Below are positions 33,286 through 42,259 of a stretch of 57,139 nt of DNA, piece by piece (position 1 is the stretch's first letter; each line of letters opens with the position of its first letter). Source of the DNA: Propionibacteriales bacterium (lineage in GTDB: Bacteria > Actinomycetota > Actinomycetes > Propionibacteriales > Nocardioidaceae); contig JAICMS010000003.1 of NCBI GenBank assembly GCA_025929075.1, positions 1 through 57,139 on the forward strand, given 5' to 3'. Below the pieces are notes generated by a model. That model was not told the DNA's origin and ran no database searches. It was given only the letters and a program-made list of their open reading frames with translations. Both the position numbers and the translations under genes were made by a program.

Positions 33286-34839
33286 GTGGACACCGACTCC
33301 ATCGCGCCGGGCACCGTGCTCGCAGACCGCTACGTCATTGAGGACCAGCTCGAGGAGGACGGCGAGTCGGAGTCGTTTCGCGCCCATGACAAGATCCTGG
33401 CCCGATCTGTCGTCGTTCACGTTCTGTCGTCCGCTTCCCCCTTGGCCGCTGGCATGCTTGATGCAGCAAAGCGGGCGTCTCGGGTCACCGACCCGCGCAT
33501 CCTGCAGGTGCTCGATGCCGTCGATGATGGTGAACACAGCTATGTGGTCAGGGAGTGGGTGACCGGCCGGTCGCTCGACGTGGTACTCGGCGAAGGCCCC
33601 CTACCCGCCCACCGGGCCGCCTCCCTGATAGCGGAGGTCGCGGCGGCGATCTCGAGCGCTCACCGCGCCGGGCTCGCGCACCAACGCCTCTCCCCCGACG
33701 CCGTCGTCCTGACTGCCTCCAGCGGCGTCAAGGTGATCGGGCTGGGAACCTTTGCTGCTCTCCGGTCCGCCACCTTCGAAGTCGATGATCCGGAGGCCGC
33801 CGACGCCCGCGATCTAGGCCGGCTGCTCTACGCCTGTCTCACCGCCCGCTGGCCGGGTGGGGACTGGGGTGACCTCGCCGCGGCTCCCACTGAGCACGGC
33901 CGGTTGCTCCGACCCAGACAGGTCCGCGCCGGCGTACCGCGGTCGCTCGACATGCTGTGCGACCGGATCCTTGGTGACCCGCCGCGGGCTGGGCGCCCGG
34001 TCACCACGGTGGACGAGGTGCGGTCGTCGCTGTCCACGATCCTGACCAACAATGGCTTCACCGAGGCGTCGGCGCCGCAGCTGATGGCGCCCGTCGTGGC
34101 CGAGGTCGGGCCGGCCGCGCCACCGCCAGCACTGCTTGCGCTCGACAATGACGGTCCGGTGACCGGCGAGCAGGCGGCGATCACGCTGCCGGGCCAGGGT
34201 GGGGACTCCCGCACTCGCCATACCCTCCTGCTGGCCGCCGTCGCTGTCCTCGTCGTCGGAGGGCTGCTGCTCGCCTATCTCGTCGGTCGCCACGGCCTCG
34301 GCCAGACGCCTCCTGCCGAGGCGAAGACCGGTGTGCAGCACCGGACACCACCGGCGACGACGACCCAATCGCCCGCGACGCACCCCCTCCCGATCAGCTC
34401 GGCGACGGCGTTCGACCCCCCGCCGGGCAACGGCGTCGAGAACTCCGGCGAAGCCGATCTGGCGATCGATGGCAGCAAGCAGACCGCTTGGACCACGATG
34501 ACCTACTACAACTACCCGAACTTTGGTCGCCTGAAGCCCGGTGTCGGGCTCATCCTGGACCTTGGCCGGCAACAAGAGGTCACCACGGTGACGCTCCGGC
34601 TGGTCGGTGAGCCCACCGGCGTGCAGGTGCGCGCCGCCCCGGCCAGCGCGGCCCAACCGCCAGACACCACTGCCGGTTTCCGGCTCGCTGCGACCCGACC
34701 GCGCGCCGGCACCGTCACGAGCATCGCGCTCGCGAAGCCGGTGACGACGAGGTTCGTGCTGGTCTGGCTCACCTCGCTGCCGAGCGAGGGGGGCAACGCG
34801 TACCGCGGCGGCATCGCCGATGTCACGATCCGCGGTTGA
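33286..34839 (+). CDS. Membrane-anchored pseudokinase with extracellular beta domain (MurJ partner)
   Basis: About 517 aa. Residues about 12-270 align to a Ser/Thr kinase fold but lack catalytic residues: the VAVK lysine is His (SVVVHVL), HRD is HQR (LAHQRLSPDAVVL), and DFG is GLG (VIGLGTF). A membrane helix follows (TLLLAAVAVLVVGGLLLAYLV), then a Pro/Thr linker and a discoidin-like domain (GSKQTAWTTMTYYNYPNFGRLKPGVGLILDLG). This is the kinase-homology plus carbohydrate-binding-like half of mycobacterial MviN as its own gene. The GTG at 33286 is uncertain; an ATG at 33196 would add 30 residues. Confidence 0.8.
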   Translation: MDTDSIAPGTVLADRYVIEDQLEEDGESESFRAHDKILARSVVVHVLSSASPLAAGMLDAAKRASRVTDPRILQVLDAVDDGEHSYVVREWVTGRSLDVVLGEGPLPAHRAASLIAEVAAAISSAHRAGLAHQRLSPDAVVLTASSGVKVIGLGTFAALRSATFEVDDPEAADARDLGRLLYACLTARWPGGDWGDLAAAPTEHGRLLRPRQVRAGVPRSLDMLCDRILGDPPRAGRPVTTVDEVRSSLSTILTNNGFTEASAPQLMAPVVAEVGPAAPPPALLALDNDGPVTGEQAAITLPGQGGDSRTRHTLLLAAVAVLVVGGLLLAYLVGRHGLGQTPPAEAKTGVQHRTPPATTTQSPATHPLPISSATAFDPPPGNGVENSGEADLAIDGSKQTAWTTMTYYNYPNFGRLKPGVGLILDLGRQQEVTTVTLRLVGEPTGVQVRAAPASAAQPPDTTAGFRLAATRPRAGTVTSIALAKPVTTRFVLVWLTSLPSEGGNAYRGGIADVTIRG

Positions 34840-34875
34840 CGCGCGCGCCCGCTCCTGTCCGAGCCTCACGATGGT

Positions 34876-34902
34876 GGGAATCAAGCAGCCATAGGATCTG
34901 TT
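34876..34902 (+). promoter_or_regulatory. SigR/SigH-type promoter of trxBA
   Basis: GGGAAT (34876-34881), 18-bp spacer, GTT (34900-34902, followed by GG). This is the consensus of the thiol-oxidative-stress sigma factor of actinobacteria, which controls trxBA in Streptomyces. It lies 60 bp before the trxB start. Confidence 0.8.
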
Positions 34903-34962
34903 GGACTGCACGCCGGCCGGGAGCATCCGGGGCCGGCGACTCGAATCCAGAGTGAGGTCAGC

Positions 34963-35925
34963 GTGTCCGACGACGTGCGCAACGTCATCATCATCGGCTC
35001 CGGACCAGCCGGTTACACGGCTGCCGTCTACGCCGCGCGGGCCGATCTGCACCCGCTCCTGTTCGAGGGAGCCGTCACCGCCGGTGGGGCATTGATGAAC
35101 ACCACCGAAGTGGAGAACTTCCCGGGATTCCCCGACGGCATCATGGGCCCCGCGCTGATGGACGACATGCGCCGACAGGCGGAGCGCTTCGGCGCCGAAC
35201 TGGTCACCGACGACGTCACCGACGTCGACCTCAGCGGCGAGGTCAAGATCGTCCGCGACAGCGCGGGCAACTCCCACCAGGCCCGGTCTGTCGTGCTCGC
35301 GATGGGGTCGGGCTACCGCAAGCTGGCCCTGCCTGACGAGGAGCGGCTGTCGGGCCACGGGGTGAGCTGGTGCGCCACCTGCGATGGGTTCTTCTTTCGC
35401 GGACAACACATCGCCGTCGTTGGCGGTGGCGACTCCGCGATGGAGGAGGCGACCTTCCTGGCGAAGTTCGCGAGCAAGGTCACCGTCGTCCACCGCCGTG
35501 ACAGTCTGCGGGCCAGCAAGATCATGGCCGCCCGCGCAACAGCGAACGACAAGATCGAGTTCGCCTGGAACTCCGAGGTCGCCGGGCTGCTCGGCGCCGA
35601 TCGGCTCAAGGGCCTCGTGCTGCGTGACACGGTCACCGGTGCCACTCGCGAGCTCGACGCAACCGGGCTCTTCATCGCGATCGGTCACGACCCCCGCTCA
35701 GAGCTCGTACGCGGACAGGTCGACCTCGATCCGGCCGGCTATGTGCTCGTCGCGTCCGGGAGCACCAGGACCAACCTCGACGGGGTCTTCGCCTGCGGCG
35801 ATCTGGTCGATCACACCTACCGGCAGGCAGTCACCGCGGCCGGCACCGGGTGCATGGCGGCGCTGGACGTCGAGCGCTTCCTCGCCGCCAAAGAAGACGC
35901 AGAGGTTGTCGCCGTCGCCCCATAA
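34963..35925 (+). CDS. trxB: Thioredoxin-disulfide reductase
   Basis: A 320-aa flavoprotein: FAD-binding GSGPAG (12-17), redox-active Cys137-Ala-Thr-Cys140, NADPH-binding [15 protein letters not shown], and the C-terminal FAD segment [23 protein letters not shown]. It reduces thioredoxin with NADPH. GTG start at 34963. It is followed 86 bp later by trxA, forming a trxBA operon under a SigR-type promoter. Confidence 0.97.
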   Translation: MSDDVRNVIIIGSGPAGYTAAVYAARADLHPLLFEGAVTAGGALMNTTEVENFPGFPDGIMGPALMDDMRRQAERFGAELVTDDVTDVDLSGEVKIVRDSAGNSHQARSVVLAMGSGYRKLALPDEERLSGHGVSWCATCDGFFFRGQHIAVVGGGDSAMEEATFLAKFASKVTVVHRRDSLRASKIMAARATANDKIEFAWNSEVAGLLGADRLKGLVLRDTVTGATRELDATGLFIAIGHDPRSELVRGQVDLDPAGYVLVASGSTRTNLDGVFACGDLVDHTYRQAVTAAGTGCMAALDVERFLAAKEDAEVVAVAP

Positions 35926-36011
35926 CCTAGAAGACATTGCGCCTCGGGGGCGACGACGACTCCCGACCATTTCCCGACCCATGCAATGCGACGCAAACCG
36001 AAGGAGATCAG

Positions 36012-36341
36012 ATGAGCGGCCTGAAGGCTGTCACCGATGCGGAGTTCCAGTCCGAGGTCCTCGAGCAGGACAAGCCCGTGCTCGTCGACTTCTGGGCAGA
36101 GTGGTGCGGTCCGTGCCGGCAGGTGGCGCCGATCCTCGACGAGATCGCGGCCGAGCACAGCGACAAGATGGTTTTCCGCTCGCTCAACGTCGACGAGAAC
36201 CAGTCCACGACCGCGCGCTACCGGGTGACCGGCATCCCGGCGATGAACGTATACAAGGGCGGCGAGCTGGTGCGCTCGATCGTCGGCGCCCAACCGAAGG
36301 CGGCTTTGCTGCGTCAGCTGTCGGAGTTCATCGACTCCTGA
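36012..36341 (+). CDS. trxA: Thioredoxin
   Basis: A 109-aa thioredoxin with the WCGPC active site (Cys32, Cys35), the cis-proline in GIPAMNVY and a normal length. It is the electron donor for protein disulfides and enzymes such as ribonucleotide reductase. The ATG at 36012 has AAGGAG at 36001-36006; a longer frame from 35937 is rejected because of that site. Its stop codon and that of the convergent GNAT gene lie in a single palindrome. Confidence 0.97.
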   Translation: MSGLKAVTDAEFQSEVLEQDKPVLVDFWAEWCGPCRQVAPILDEIAAEHSDKMVFRSLNVDENQSTTARYRVTGIPAMNVYKGGELVRSIVGAQPKAALLRQLSEFIDS

Positions 36342-36350
36342 GCCGGCTCA
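36339..36350. other. Palindrome holding two convergent stop codons
   Basis: TGAGCCGGCTCA: its first three bases are the trxA TGA and its last three are the TGA of the opposite-strand GNAT gene. Only six bases separate the stops. Confidence 0.9.
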
Positions 36351-37022
36351 GTCCGGGCTCAACTCCTCCCGGGGACTGACCCCGATCGGGCCCGCCCCCT
36401 TGTCGGGGATGATCCGGCCGGGTCGGATGGCGCCCAGCCATCGCTCCACGGCGACCTCGACATCGTCACGCCAGCTGAGGACGCTGCGCAGGTCGAGCCG
36501 CAGCCGTGGGTAGCGCGGATGCGCTTGGACTGTGCGGAAGCCAACAGCGGTGAGGAACCCGGTCGGAACCAGACAGCGGTTCTCGTGTCCTTGGGCGTCG
36601 CCGAACACCTCGACGGCCCTGACGCCTCGACGCCGGGTGAGGTCCTTCACAACCGATTGCATGAGGACCCTGCCCAGCCCTCCGCCGCCGTAGCCGGGCA
36701 GGATCCGGGCGGTCAGCAGCAGGACGGCATCGTCGCTGACCGGCGAGGCCATCGCCGCCTGCGCGCCCTCGGCGTACTCCGGAGGCGCGTAGAGGGCGAA
36801 GCCGGCGATCGAGCCGTCGACGTACAGGAGCCGGCCGCAGCTACCCCAGTCCAACAGCACCGCCGAAAGCCACTCGTCCTTAGTCCTGGCCCCGTCCTGG
36901 GCCGTCCCGTCGGCGTCTAGGTATCCCGGTCGCGAGCCGAGCTCCCACAAGGTGCAGGACCGACAAGGGGCCGGTAGGTCGGCGACGTTGTCCAAGGTCA
37001 GCGATGTCAGCTTGCGACCCAT
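36348..37022 (-). CDS. GNAT-family N-acetyltransferase
   Basis: A 224-aa protein. An N-terminal Cys-x2-Cys (APCRSCTLWELG) is followed by a GNAT core: LLYVDGSIAGFALYAPP, LLTARILPGYGGGGLGRVLMQSVVKDL (acetyl-CoA loop) and VFGDAQ-GFLTAVGFRTVQ. The substrate is not known. A GNAT gene convergent with trxA and upstream of parB is a constant feature of the Streptomyces origin region. Only 6 bp separate the two convergent stops. Confidence 0.85.
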   Translation of the reverse strand: MGRKLTSLTLDNVADLPAPCRSCTLWELGSRPGYLDADGTAQDGARTKDEWLSAVLLDWGSCGRLLYVDGSIAGFALYAPPEYAEGAQAAMASPVSDDAVLLLTARILPGYGGGGLGRVLMQSVVKDLTRRRGVRAVEVFGDAQGHENRCLVPTGFLTAVGFRTVQAHPRYPRLRLDLRSVLSWRDDVEVAVERWLGAIRPGRIIPDKGAGPIGVSPREELSPD

Positions 37023-37189
37023 GAGGAGCGTCCGTTCATCCGCGTTGTGGGGCCCTGGTCCAGGCTGCCATCGTAGTGCTCAGCGCCCGTGGCTAGCTGG
37101 CATGTCCACCAGTCGACAGGTCACTTAGTCGACAAAGCGATGAACCGGTTTAGCGCTGAGCCGACAGAGCAACGGGCCACCACATCGAC

Positions 37190-38119
37190 TCATCCACCCG
37201 CGCCCGCGGCGCCACCGGGATCCATCACCTGCAAGATCCGTTGCAGGTCGTCAAGGGAGGCGAACTCGACGGTGATGGCGCCCTTCGTCCGGCCCAACCG
37301 CACCTTGCACCTCGTCTCGAACCGCTCGCTCAGCCGTGCGGCGATCTCCGTGAGTCCCGGCGCCACCGGCCGGGCACGCGGAGTCCGAACCGCCTGGTCG
37401 TCGGCGGCAGGAAGGCTGACCAGTTCCTCGAGTCCGCGTACCGAGATGCCCTCGGCGACCGCGCGCTCGGCAAGTGCTTCCTGGCGCGCCGGGTCATCGA
37501 GCGCCAGCAGCGCGCGGGCATGGCCGGCGGAGAGAACGCCAGCGGCTACCCTCCGTTGCACCTTGGCCGGTAACTTCAGCAGCCGCAAGGTGTTGGAGAT
37601 CTGCGGCCGGGACCGGCCGAGCCGGCTGGCGAGGTCCTCGTGCGTGCAGCCGAAGTCATCGAGGAGCTGTTGATAGGCCGCAGCCTCCTCGAGTGGGTTG
37701 AGGTTCGCCCGGTGCAGGTTTTCCACGAGCGCGTCCCGCAGCATGGCGTCATCTGAGGTCTCGCGGACGATCGCCGGGATCGTGGTCAGGCCGGCCTGCG
37801 TCGCTGCGCGCCATCGCCGCTCGCCCATAACCAGCTCATAGGAGCCGTCTGCGATGGAGCGGACCACGACCGGCTGCAAGAGCCCGATCTCCTGCACCGA
37901 CGCCACCAGCTCGGCCAACGCATCTGGTTCGAACTCCGAGCGGGGCTGTCGTGGGTTCGGCACGATCGCCCCGACCGGAACCTCCGCGAAGTGTGCGCCG
38001 GCGACGTCAGCCGGTCCCGCCGCTGCGACCTCCGTGACCGCATCGCCGGTCGCCTGTTTGGCGCCGGTGGGGATCAGGGCGCCGAGCCCGCGCCCGAGCC
38101 CACGTTTGGTCGTGGTCAT
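37190..38119 (-). CDS. parB: Chromosome-partitioning protein ParB
   Basis: A 309-aa ParB/Spo0J. N-terminal CTP-binding domain with [13 protein letters not shown] and GERRWRA, an arginine-rich [21 protein letters not shown] stretch, a helix-turn-helix ([26 protein letters not shown]) and a C-terminal dimerisation region ([24 protein letters not shown]). It loads on parS and recruits SMC. The start overlaps the parA stop (ATGA). Two parS sites are close by. Confidence 0.97.
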   Translation of the reverse strand: MTTTKRGLGRGLGALIPTGAKQATGDAVTEVAAAGPADVAGAHFAEVPVGAIVPNPRQPRSEFEPDALAELVASVQEIGLLQPVVVRSIADGSYELVMGERRWRAATQAGLTTIPAIVRETSDDAMLRDALVENLHRANLNPLEEAAAYQQLLDDFGCTHEDLASRLGRSRPQISNTLRLLKLPAKVQRRVAAGVLSAGHARALLALDDPARQEALAERAVAEGISVRGLEELVSLPAADDQAVRTPRARPVAPGLTEIAARLSERFETRCKVRLGRTKGAITVEFASLDDLQRILQVMDPGGAAGAGG

Positions 38120-39258
38120 CCTTCGTCCTCCCGCTGCTCACTGAGTTCCACAGCCACATCGAGGTAGCACAAGGCGCCTACAGACCCCGGGTCGTAGGTC
38201 AGAACCGTCTGCCCGTAGCTGGGTGCCTCCGAGATCCGGACCGAGCGCGGCACGGCCGTCTTCAGCACCAGGTCGCCGAAGTGCGACCTCACCTCGTCCG
38301 CGACGCCCGAAGCGAGTCGGGTGCGGCCGTCGAACATGGTCAAAACGATGGCGCCGACCCGGAGGCCCGGGTTGAGGTGCTCCTTGACCGAGTCGATGGT
38401 CCGCAACAGCTGACTCAGCCCCTCGAGGGCGTAGTACTCGCACTGGATCGGGATCAGCATCTCGTCACAGGCGGTCAGTCCATTCACGGTGAGCAGGCCC
38501 AGCGACGGTGGGCAGTCGATCAGCACATAGTCGACACGACGACCAGCCTCGTCCTCTGCTGCCAGGTACGCATCGAGCGAGCGCCGGAGGCGCGTCTCCC
38601 GAGCGACCATCGACACCAGCTCGATTTCAGCGCCGGCAAGGTCGATCGTGGCGGGTACGGCGACGAGACCGGGCACCGCCTCGCACTCGACTGCAATCTC
38701 CACGATCGGCGTGCCGTCGACGAGGATGCCGTAGGCGCTGGGCGTGCCTTCCGGGTGCTCAAGGCCGAGAGCAGTGGAGGCGTTTGCCTGCGGGTCGAGA
38801 TCAATGACCAGCACCCGCAGGCCGTGCTGGGCCAGCGCCGCCGCCACGTTGACCGCGGTCGTGGTCTTGCCCACGCCGCCCTTCTGATTCGCAACCACCA
38901 GCCGTCGAGTGGCGGCCGGCCGGGCGAGGTGGCGACGCAGCGGACGTCGGTCGTGGACCGCGGTGGCATGCGCGCTGGCCTGCGCTACCGGGTGGTTGGC
39001 GTTCTCATCGGGGGCGAAACTGCTGGCTACCTGCGCCGCCGTTGGCACGCCGTTGGCGGCCGCCACATCGAGTTGGCCGTCCTCACCCGCGCGATCCTCT
39101 GCGACATCCGGCGCGCTTGGAGGGTGAGCAGCAACATGGGAAGGCTGAGTTTCACGTGAAACATCCGGCCAGCCGAGTCCCGGCTCCGCGGACCCGGCGC
39201 TTCCGGGCCACCCGAGACCAGGCACCACCTGCTGGTCCACCGCAGTGTCCTCGCTCAC
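38116..39258 (-). CDS. parA: Chromosome-partitioning ATPase ParA
   Basis: 380 aa. The deviant Walker A motif KGGVGKTT lies at 126-133 and is followed by [20 protein letters not shown] and the CEYYALEGL segment. It drives origin segregation together with ParB. The 115-residue N-terminal extension before the ATPase is low complexity, with two copies of PGLGWP, and contains the parS-encoded peptide DVSRET. The GTG start at 39258 is therefore uncertain, but parS inside the coding extension is frequent in actinobacteria. Confidence 0.93.
   Translation of the reverse strand: MSEDTAVDQQVVPGLGWPGSAGSAEPGLGWPDVSRETQPSHVAAHPPSAPDVAEDRAGEDGQLDVAAANGVPTAAQVASSFAPDENANHPVAQASAHATAVHDRRPLRRHLARPAATRRLVVANQKGGVGKTTTAVNVAAALAQHGLRVLVIDLDPQANASTALGLEHPEGTPSAYGILVDGTPIVEIAVECEAVPGLVAVPATIDLAGAEIELVSMVARETRLRRSLDAYLAAEDEAGRRVDYVLIDCPPSLGLLTVNGLTACDEMLIPIQCEYYALEGLSQLLRTIDSVKEHLNPGLRVGAIVLTMFDGRTRLASGVADEVRSHFGDLVLKTAVPRSVRISEAPSYGQTVLTYDPGSVGALCYLDVAVELSEQREDEG
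39148..39163. promoter_or_regulatory. parS site (15 of 16 matches)
   Basis: GTTTCACGTGAAAC (39149-39162) is the palindromic core of the bacterial parS consensus; with flanks it matches 15 of 16 positions. It lies inside the N-terminal part of parA and is the likely ParB nucleation site near oriC. Confidence 0.93.
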
Positions 39259-39279
39259 GCCACCTCCGAGGCTGTCGTC

Positions 39280-40020
39280 TCAGCCGCCTTGCCGGCCGGT
39301 CGACTCTATCCGAACCACTGTTGTCGGCGGCGTGACCACGCCCGCACCAAGACTGTGGATGCTGATCGACCCGGCGCCCAGCCTTCGCAAAGCCGCCCGC
39401 GACTGTTCGAGCTCCGCATCGACGCTGGTCCCCTTCAGCGCGAGCACTGAGCCGCGGGGTCGCAGAAGCGGCAGCGCCCAGCCGGCCAGGGTAGCGAGAG
39501 GAGCCACTGCACGAGCCACCACGACGTCGGCCGGCACCGGAACCGGCCAGCCGGCATCGGTCACGGCGGTTCGACCCCGCCGCGTGCGAAGCCCCTCAGC
39601 CCGAGCCCGACACACGGAAGTATTCGCTAGTTCGAGCTCGCCGAGCGCCTCCTGCAGGAAGGTGGTACGGCGCAGCGAGGGCTCCAGCAGCGTCATCGTC
39701 ACGTCCGGACGCGCCAGCGCCACGACGATGCCGGGCAGTCCAGCGCCAGACCCGAGGTCGATGACGTGAGCTGCGGCCGGGATCAACTCACTGACGACGA
39801 CGCAGTTGAGGATGTGTCGTTCCCACAGCCGGCCGGCCTCCCGCGGCCCGATCAGCCCACGCTGGACTCCGGTTGTTGCCAACATGTCGACATAGCGACG
39901 AATCTCTTTGTCGTGCTGAGGAAACAGCCGTCGCAGCAGCGCGAGATCGACTCCGGCGGGATCGTTCGGCGGTTCCACGTGAAACGGCCCGGGCCTCAGG
40001 CCGGCAGCACCACCACGCAC
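39280..40020 (-). CDS. rsmG: 16S rRNA (guanine527-N7)-methyltransferase RsmG
   Basis: About 246 aa. Signatures: QRGLIGPREAGRLWERHILNC, the SAM motif VIDLGSGAGLPGIVVAL, LLEPSLRRTTFLQE and VVVARAVAPLATL. It methylates G527 of 16S rRNA; loss gives low-level streptomycin resistance. The GTG at 40020 overlaps the jag stop by 25 bp and includes the parS-like second site; the start is not certain because no ribosome-binding site is seen. Confidence 0.94.
   Translation of the reverse strand: MRGGAAGLRPGPFHVEPPNDPAGVDLALLRRLFPQHDKEIRRYVDMLATTGVQRGLIGPREAGRLWERHILNCVVVSELIPAAAHVIDLGSGAGLPGIVVALARPDVTMTLLEPSLRRTTFLQEALGELELANTSVCRARAEGLRTRRGRTAVTDAGWPVPVPADVVVARAVAPLATLAGWALPLLRPRGSVLALKGTSVDAELEQSRAALRRLGAGSISIHSLGAGVVTPPTTVVRIESTGRQGG
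39972..39985. promoter_or_regulatory. parS-like site, one mismatch
   Basis: GTTCCACGTGAAAC differs from the parS core at one position. It lies at the 5' end of rsmG, 823 bp from the strong parS in parA. Confidence 0.7.
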
Positions 40021-40598
40021 CGGGTGGGCTCGACGCCTTCTGACTCACTCCGAAGGCCGGCCTGGGCGACGGCGTCATGCACGACCTTCCGCTCAAACGG
40101 CGTCATCGGCGACAGCTTGACGGCCTCCCCGGACTCCTTGACATCCGCCACCGCGTCCTCCGCGAGCAGCTCCAGGTTCTTGCGGACGGTGGCCCGGTGT
40201 CCACCGATATCGAGCATCAGCCGGCTCCTCTCACCGGTCTGCCGGTAGACGGCCAGCCGAGTCAGCTCCTGCAGTGCCTCAAGGACCTCGCCAACCTCAC
40301 CGACCAGATGCTCCAAGGCCTCGCCCACGACCGAGACCGCCGCTCGGTCGCCCTCGACGTCGAGGTCGATGTCACCGTCGAGGTCTGCGATGTCGAGCAG
40401 CTCCTCCAGGTAGTCCGCTGCGATGTCGCCCTCGGCCTCGAGTCGCTTGACCCGGTCACCACTTGCCGGGGTCGCGGCGTCACCTGGCTCCGCCGGCTGC
40501 ATTGTGTCCTGGTCGATCTCGTGGTCCGCCTCGTTGGATGCCTGCGGCGCCGCAGCTGGGGTTTCCTGCTCGGGCGCCACGTTGGTCTGCTCGGTCAT
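39996..40598 (-). CDS. Jag/KhpB-like R3H-domain RNA-binding protein
   Basis: A 200-aa protein: an acidic, disordered N-terminus (about 1-60), a KH-like domain (LEELLDIADLDGDIDLDVEGDRAAVSVVGE...), and a C-terminal R3H domain (LSPMTPFERKVVHDAVAQAGLRSESEG). It binds RNA and works with KhpA or with YidC function in other bacteria; the role is not settled. Conserved position between yidC and rsmG. The stop overlaps the rsmG start. Confidence 0.92.
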   Translation of the reverse strand: MTEQTNVAPEQETPAAAPQASNEADHEIDQDTMQPAEPGDAATPASGDRVKRLEAEGDIAADYLEELLDIADLDGDIDLDVEGDRAAVSVVGEALEHLVGEVGEVLEALQELTRLAVYRQTGERSRLMLDIGGHRATVRKNLELLAEDAVADVKESGEAVKLSPMTPFERKVVHDAVAQAGLRSESEGVEPTRCVVVLPA

Positions 40599-40647
40599 GA
40601 TGCTCCGTCCTGCTGTCTCGACGACCCACCGTTCGTCGCCGTACGAG

Positions 40648-41607
40648 CTATTTGCGCTTGCGCTTCTTACGGGAGTTGCGCCGCGGTTGGTTTCGCGCCG
40701 GGGGTGGCGGGGGCTGCGTGGCTGGGGGCATCGGGCCGTCGCCGGCGCCGCTCTCGGCGATCGCCGGTGTGGCAGAGCCGGCGCGCTTCTCGAGCTCGCG
40801 TTTCCGCTTGGCCTCGAACGCCGGCGTGCCGGGCGTCGGATTGTTGCGGATGACGTAGAACTGCTGCCCCATCGTCCACAGGTTGGAGGTGCTCCAGTAG
40901 ATCAGCACGCCGATCGGGAACGCGATGCCCCCGATGGCGAAAACGACGGGCAAAACGTACAGCAACATCTTCTGTTGCTGCGCATATTGGCCAGTCAGGG
41001 CCGATTCGGGCATGTTCTTGCGCATCAACTGCCGCTGCGTGGTGAACGTCGTCGCGGTCATCAGCACGACTAACAGAGCGGTCACCACCTTGACGGTGAC
41101 CGTCGTGGCGCCGGTGAAGGTGTCGGCGATGTGGACATTGCCGATGGCGGCGTGCCCCAGCGAGCTGACCTGGCTCTGGGTGAAGAAGCCGACCTGCTCA
41201 TGGTTCTTCACCGCGTTGTTCAGCGTACGGAAGAGCGCGATGAAGATCGGCATCTGCAACAACAGCGGGAAGCAGGAGGCAAGCGGGTTGGTGCCGGACT
41301 CCTTGTAGAGCTTCATCGTCTCTTGGGTGAGACGCTCCCGGTCGTGGCCGTACTTCTTCTGCAGCTCCTTGACCCTGGGCTGCAGCAGCTGCAGGTTACG
41401 GCTGTTCTTGATCTGCTTGACGAACAGCGGGATCAGCGCGATCCGGATCACGAGGGTGAGGCCGATGATCGAAAGCACCCACGAGAACCCCGGCGGCATC
41501 CCGATGATGCCGTGGAACAGTTCGTGGAAGACGACCAGGATGCCGGTGGTCACGTAGTACAGGGGCACCAGGATCGCGTGGCCGATCGAGCTCAACGTGC
41601 TGATCAT
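40648..41607 (-). CDS. yidC: Membrane protein insertase YidC
   Basis: A 319-aa protein with the actinobacterial YidC layout: hydrophobic segments near residues 10-30 and 40-60, the cytoplasmic hairpin (LQPRVKELQKKYGHDRERLTQETMKLYKESGTNPLASCFPLLLQMPIFIALFRTL), further helices near 175-195 and 220-255, and a Pro/Arg/Lys-rich tail ending KKRKRK that can contact the ribosome. It inserts and folds inner-membrane proteins. The ATG overlaps the yidD stop (ATGA). Confidence 0.96.
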   Translation of the reverse strand: MISTLSSIGHAILVPLYYVTTGILVVFHELFHGIIGMPPGFSWVLSIIGLTLVIRIALIPLFVKQIKNSRNLQLLQPRVKELQKKYGHDRERLTQETMKLYKESGTNPLASCFPLLLQMPIFIALFRTLNNAVKNHEQVGFFTQSQVSSLGHAAIGNVHIADTFTGATTVTVKVVTALLVVLMTATTFTTQRQLMRKNMPESALTGQYAQQQKMLLYVLPVVFAIGGIAFPIGVLIYWSTSNLWTMGQQFYVIRNNPTPGTPAFEAKRKRELEKRAGSATPAIAESGAGDGPMPPATQPPPPPARNQPRRNSRKKRKRK

Positions 41608-41864
41608 GGCGTTTCACCCCGCATCCGGTGCAGGGGCAGCCGCCAGGAGTACGTCGTCGGCACCGGGTCGTACCCACCGGCGGCCCACGGGTGGCAGCGC
41701 ACCAACCGGGCCGCTGCCAACCAGCAGCCCTTGGCGGCCCCGTGCCGCGTCACCGCCTCCAACGCGTAGGCCGAACACGAGGGGTGATAGCGACAAACCT
41801 GCCCATACAGCGGGCTGATCAGCAGCCGGTAGCCGCGGAGCAGCCAGATCAGCGGGTACTTCAT
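41604..41864 (-). CDS. yidD: YidD membrane-insertion efficiency factor
   Basis: An 86-aa protein with the YidD fingerprint LLRGYRLLISPLYGQVCRYHPSCSAYALEAVTRHGAAKGCWLAAARLVRCHPWAAGGYDPVP. It assists YidC-dependent insertion at the membrane. It overlaps rnpA by 4 bp at one end and yidC by 4 bp at the other, so three genes are translationally coupled. Confidence 0.96.
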   Translation of the reverse strand: MKYPLIWLLRGYRLLISPLYGQVCRYHPSCSAYALEAVTRHGAAKGCWLAAARLVRCHPWAAGGYDPVPTTYSWRLPLHRMRGETP

Positions 41865-42247
41865 GCGCTGGTGGCCGCCGTTCGCCGGGACGGAACCGGT
41901 TGGACGAGAACGCGCCGCAAGCAGCGGTCCACGTCCGCCCCCAGCATGCGCACATCGGCCCCAGCGGCTGCTGGGTTCGCCCGTACGACGACATCACAGC
42001 CGCCAATTCGAGACAGCCGCTCGCGAAGCAGGTGCCGCAGCCGTCGCTTGACCTTGTTGCGCACGACGGCCGAGCCGACGGCACGGCTCACGACCAGCCC
42101 CACCCGGGGCAGTGGGGCCGCCGGGCCGAGGGGGCGGAGCTGACGACGGAGGTGTACGACCACTGTGGTCGACCCGGCGCGGACACCGCCTCGCACGACG
42201 GAGTCGAAGTCGGCGGATCTGGTGAGCCGGTTACCGCGAGGAAGCAC
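41861..42247 (-). CDS. rnpA: Ribonuclease P protein component
   Basis: 128 aa. The usual N-terminus MLPRGNRLTRSADFDSVVRGG and the RNR-motif helix RNKVKRRLRHLLRERL identify RnpA, which binds the RNase P RNA for tRNA 5' processing. The GTG at 42247 lies 12 bp from rpmH. The RNase P RNA gene is not in this window. Confidence 0.95.
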   Translation of the reverse strand: MLPRGNRLTRSADFDSVVRGGVRAGSTTVVVHLRRQLRPLGPAAPLPRVGLVVSRAVGSAVVRNKVKRRLRHLLRERLSRIGGCDVVVRANPAAAGADVRMLGADVDRCLRRVLVQPVPSRRTAATSA

Positions 42248-42259
42248 GGGGACGAGTCG

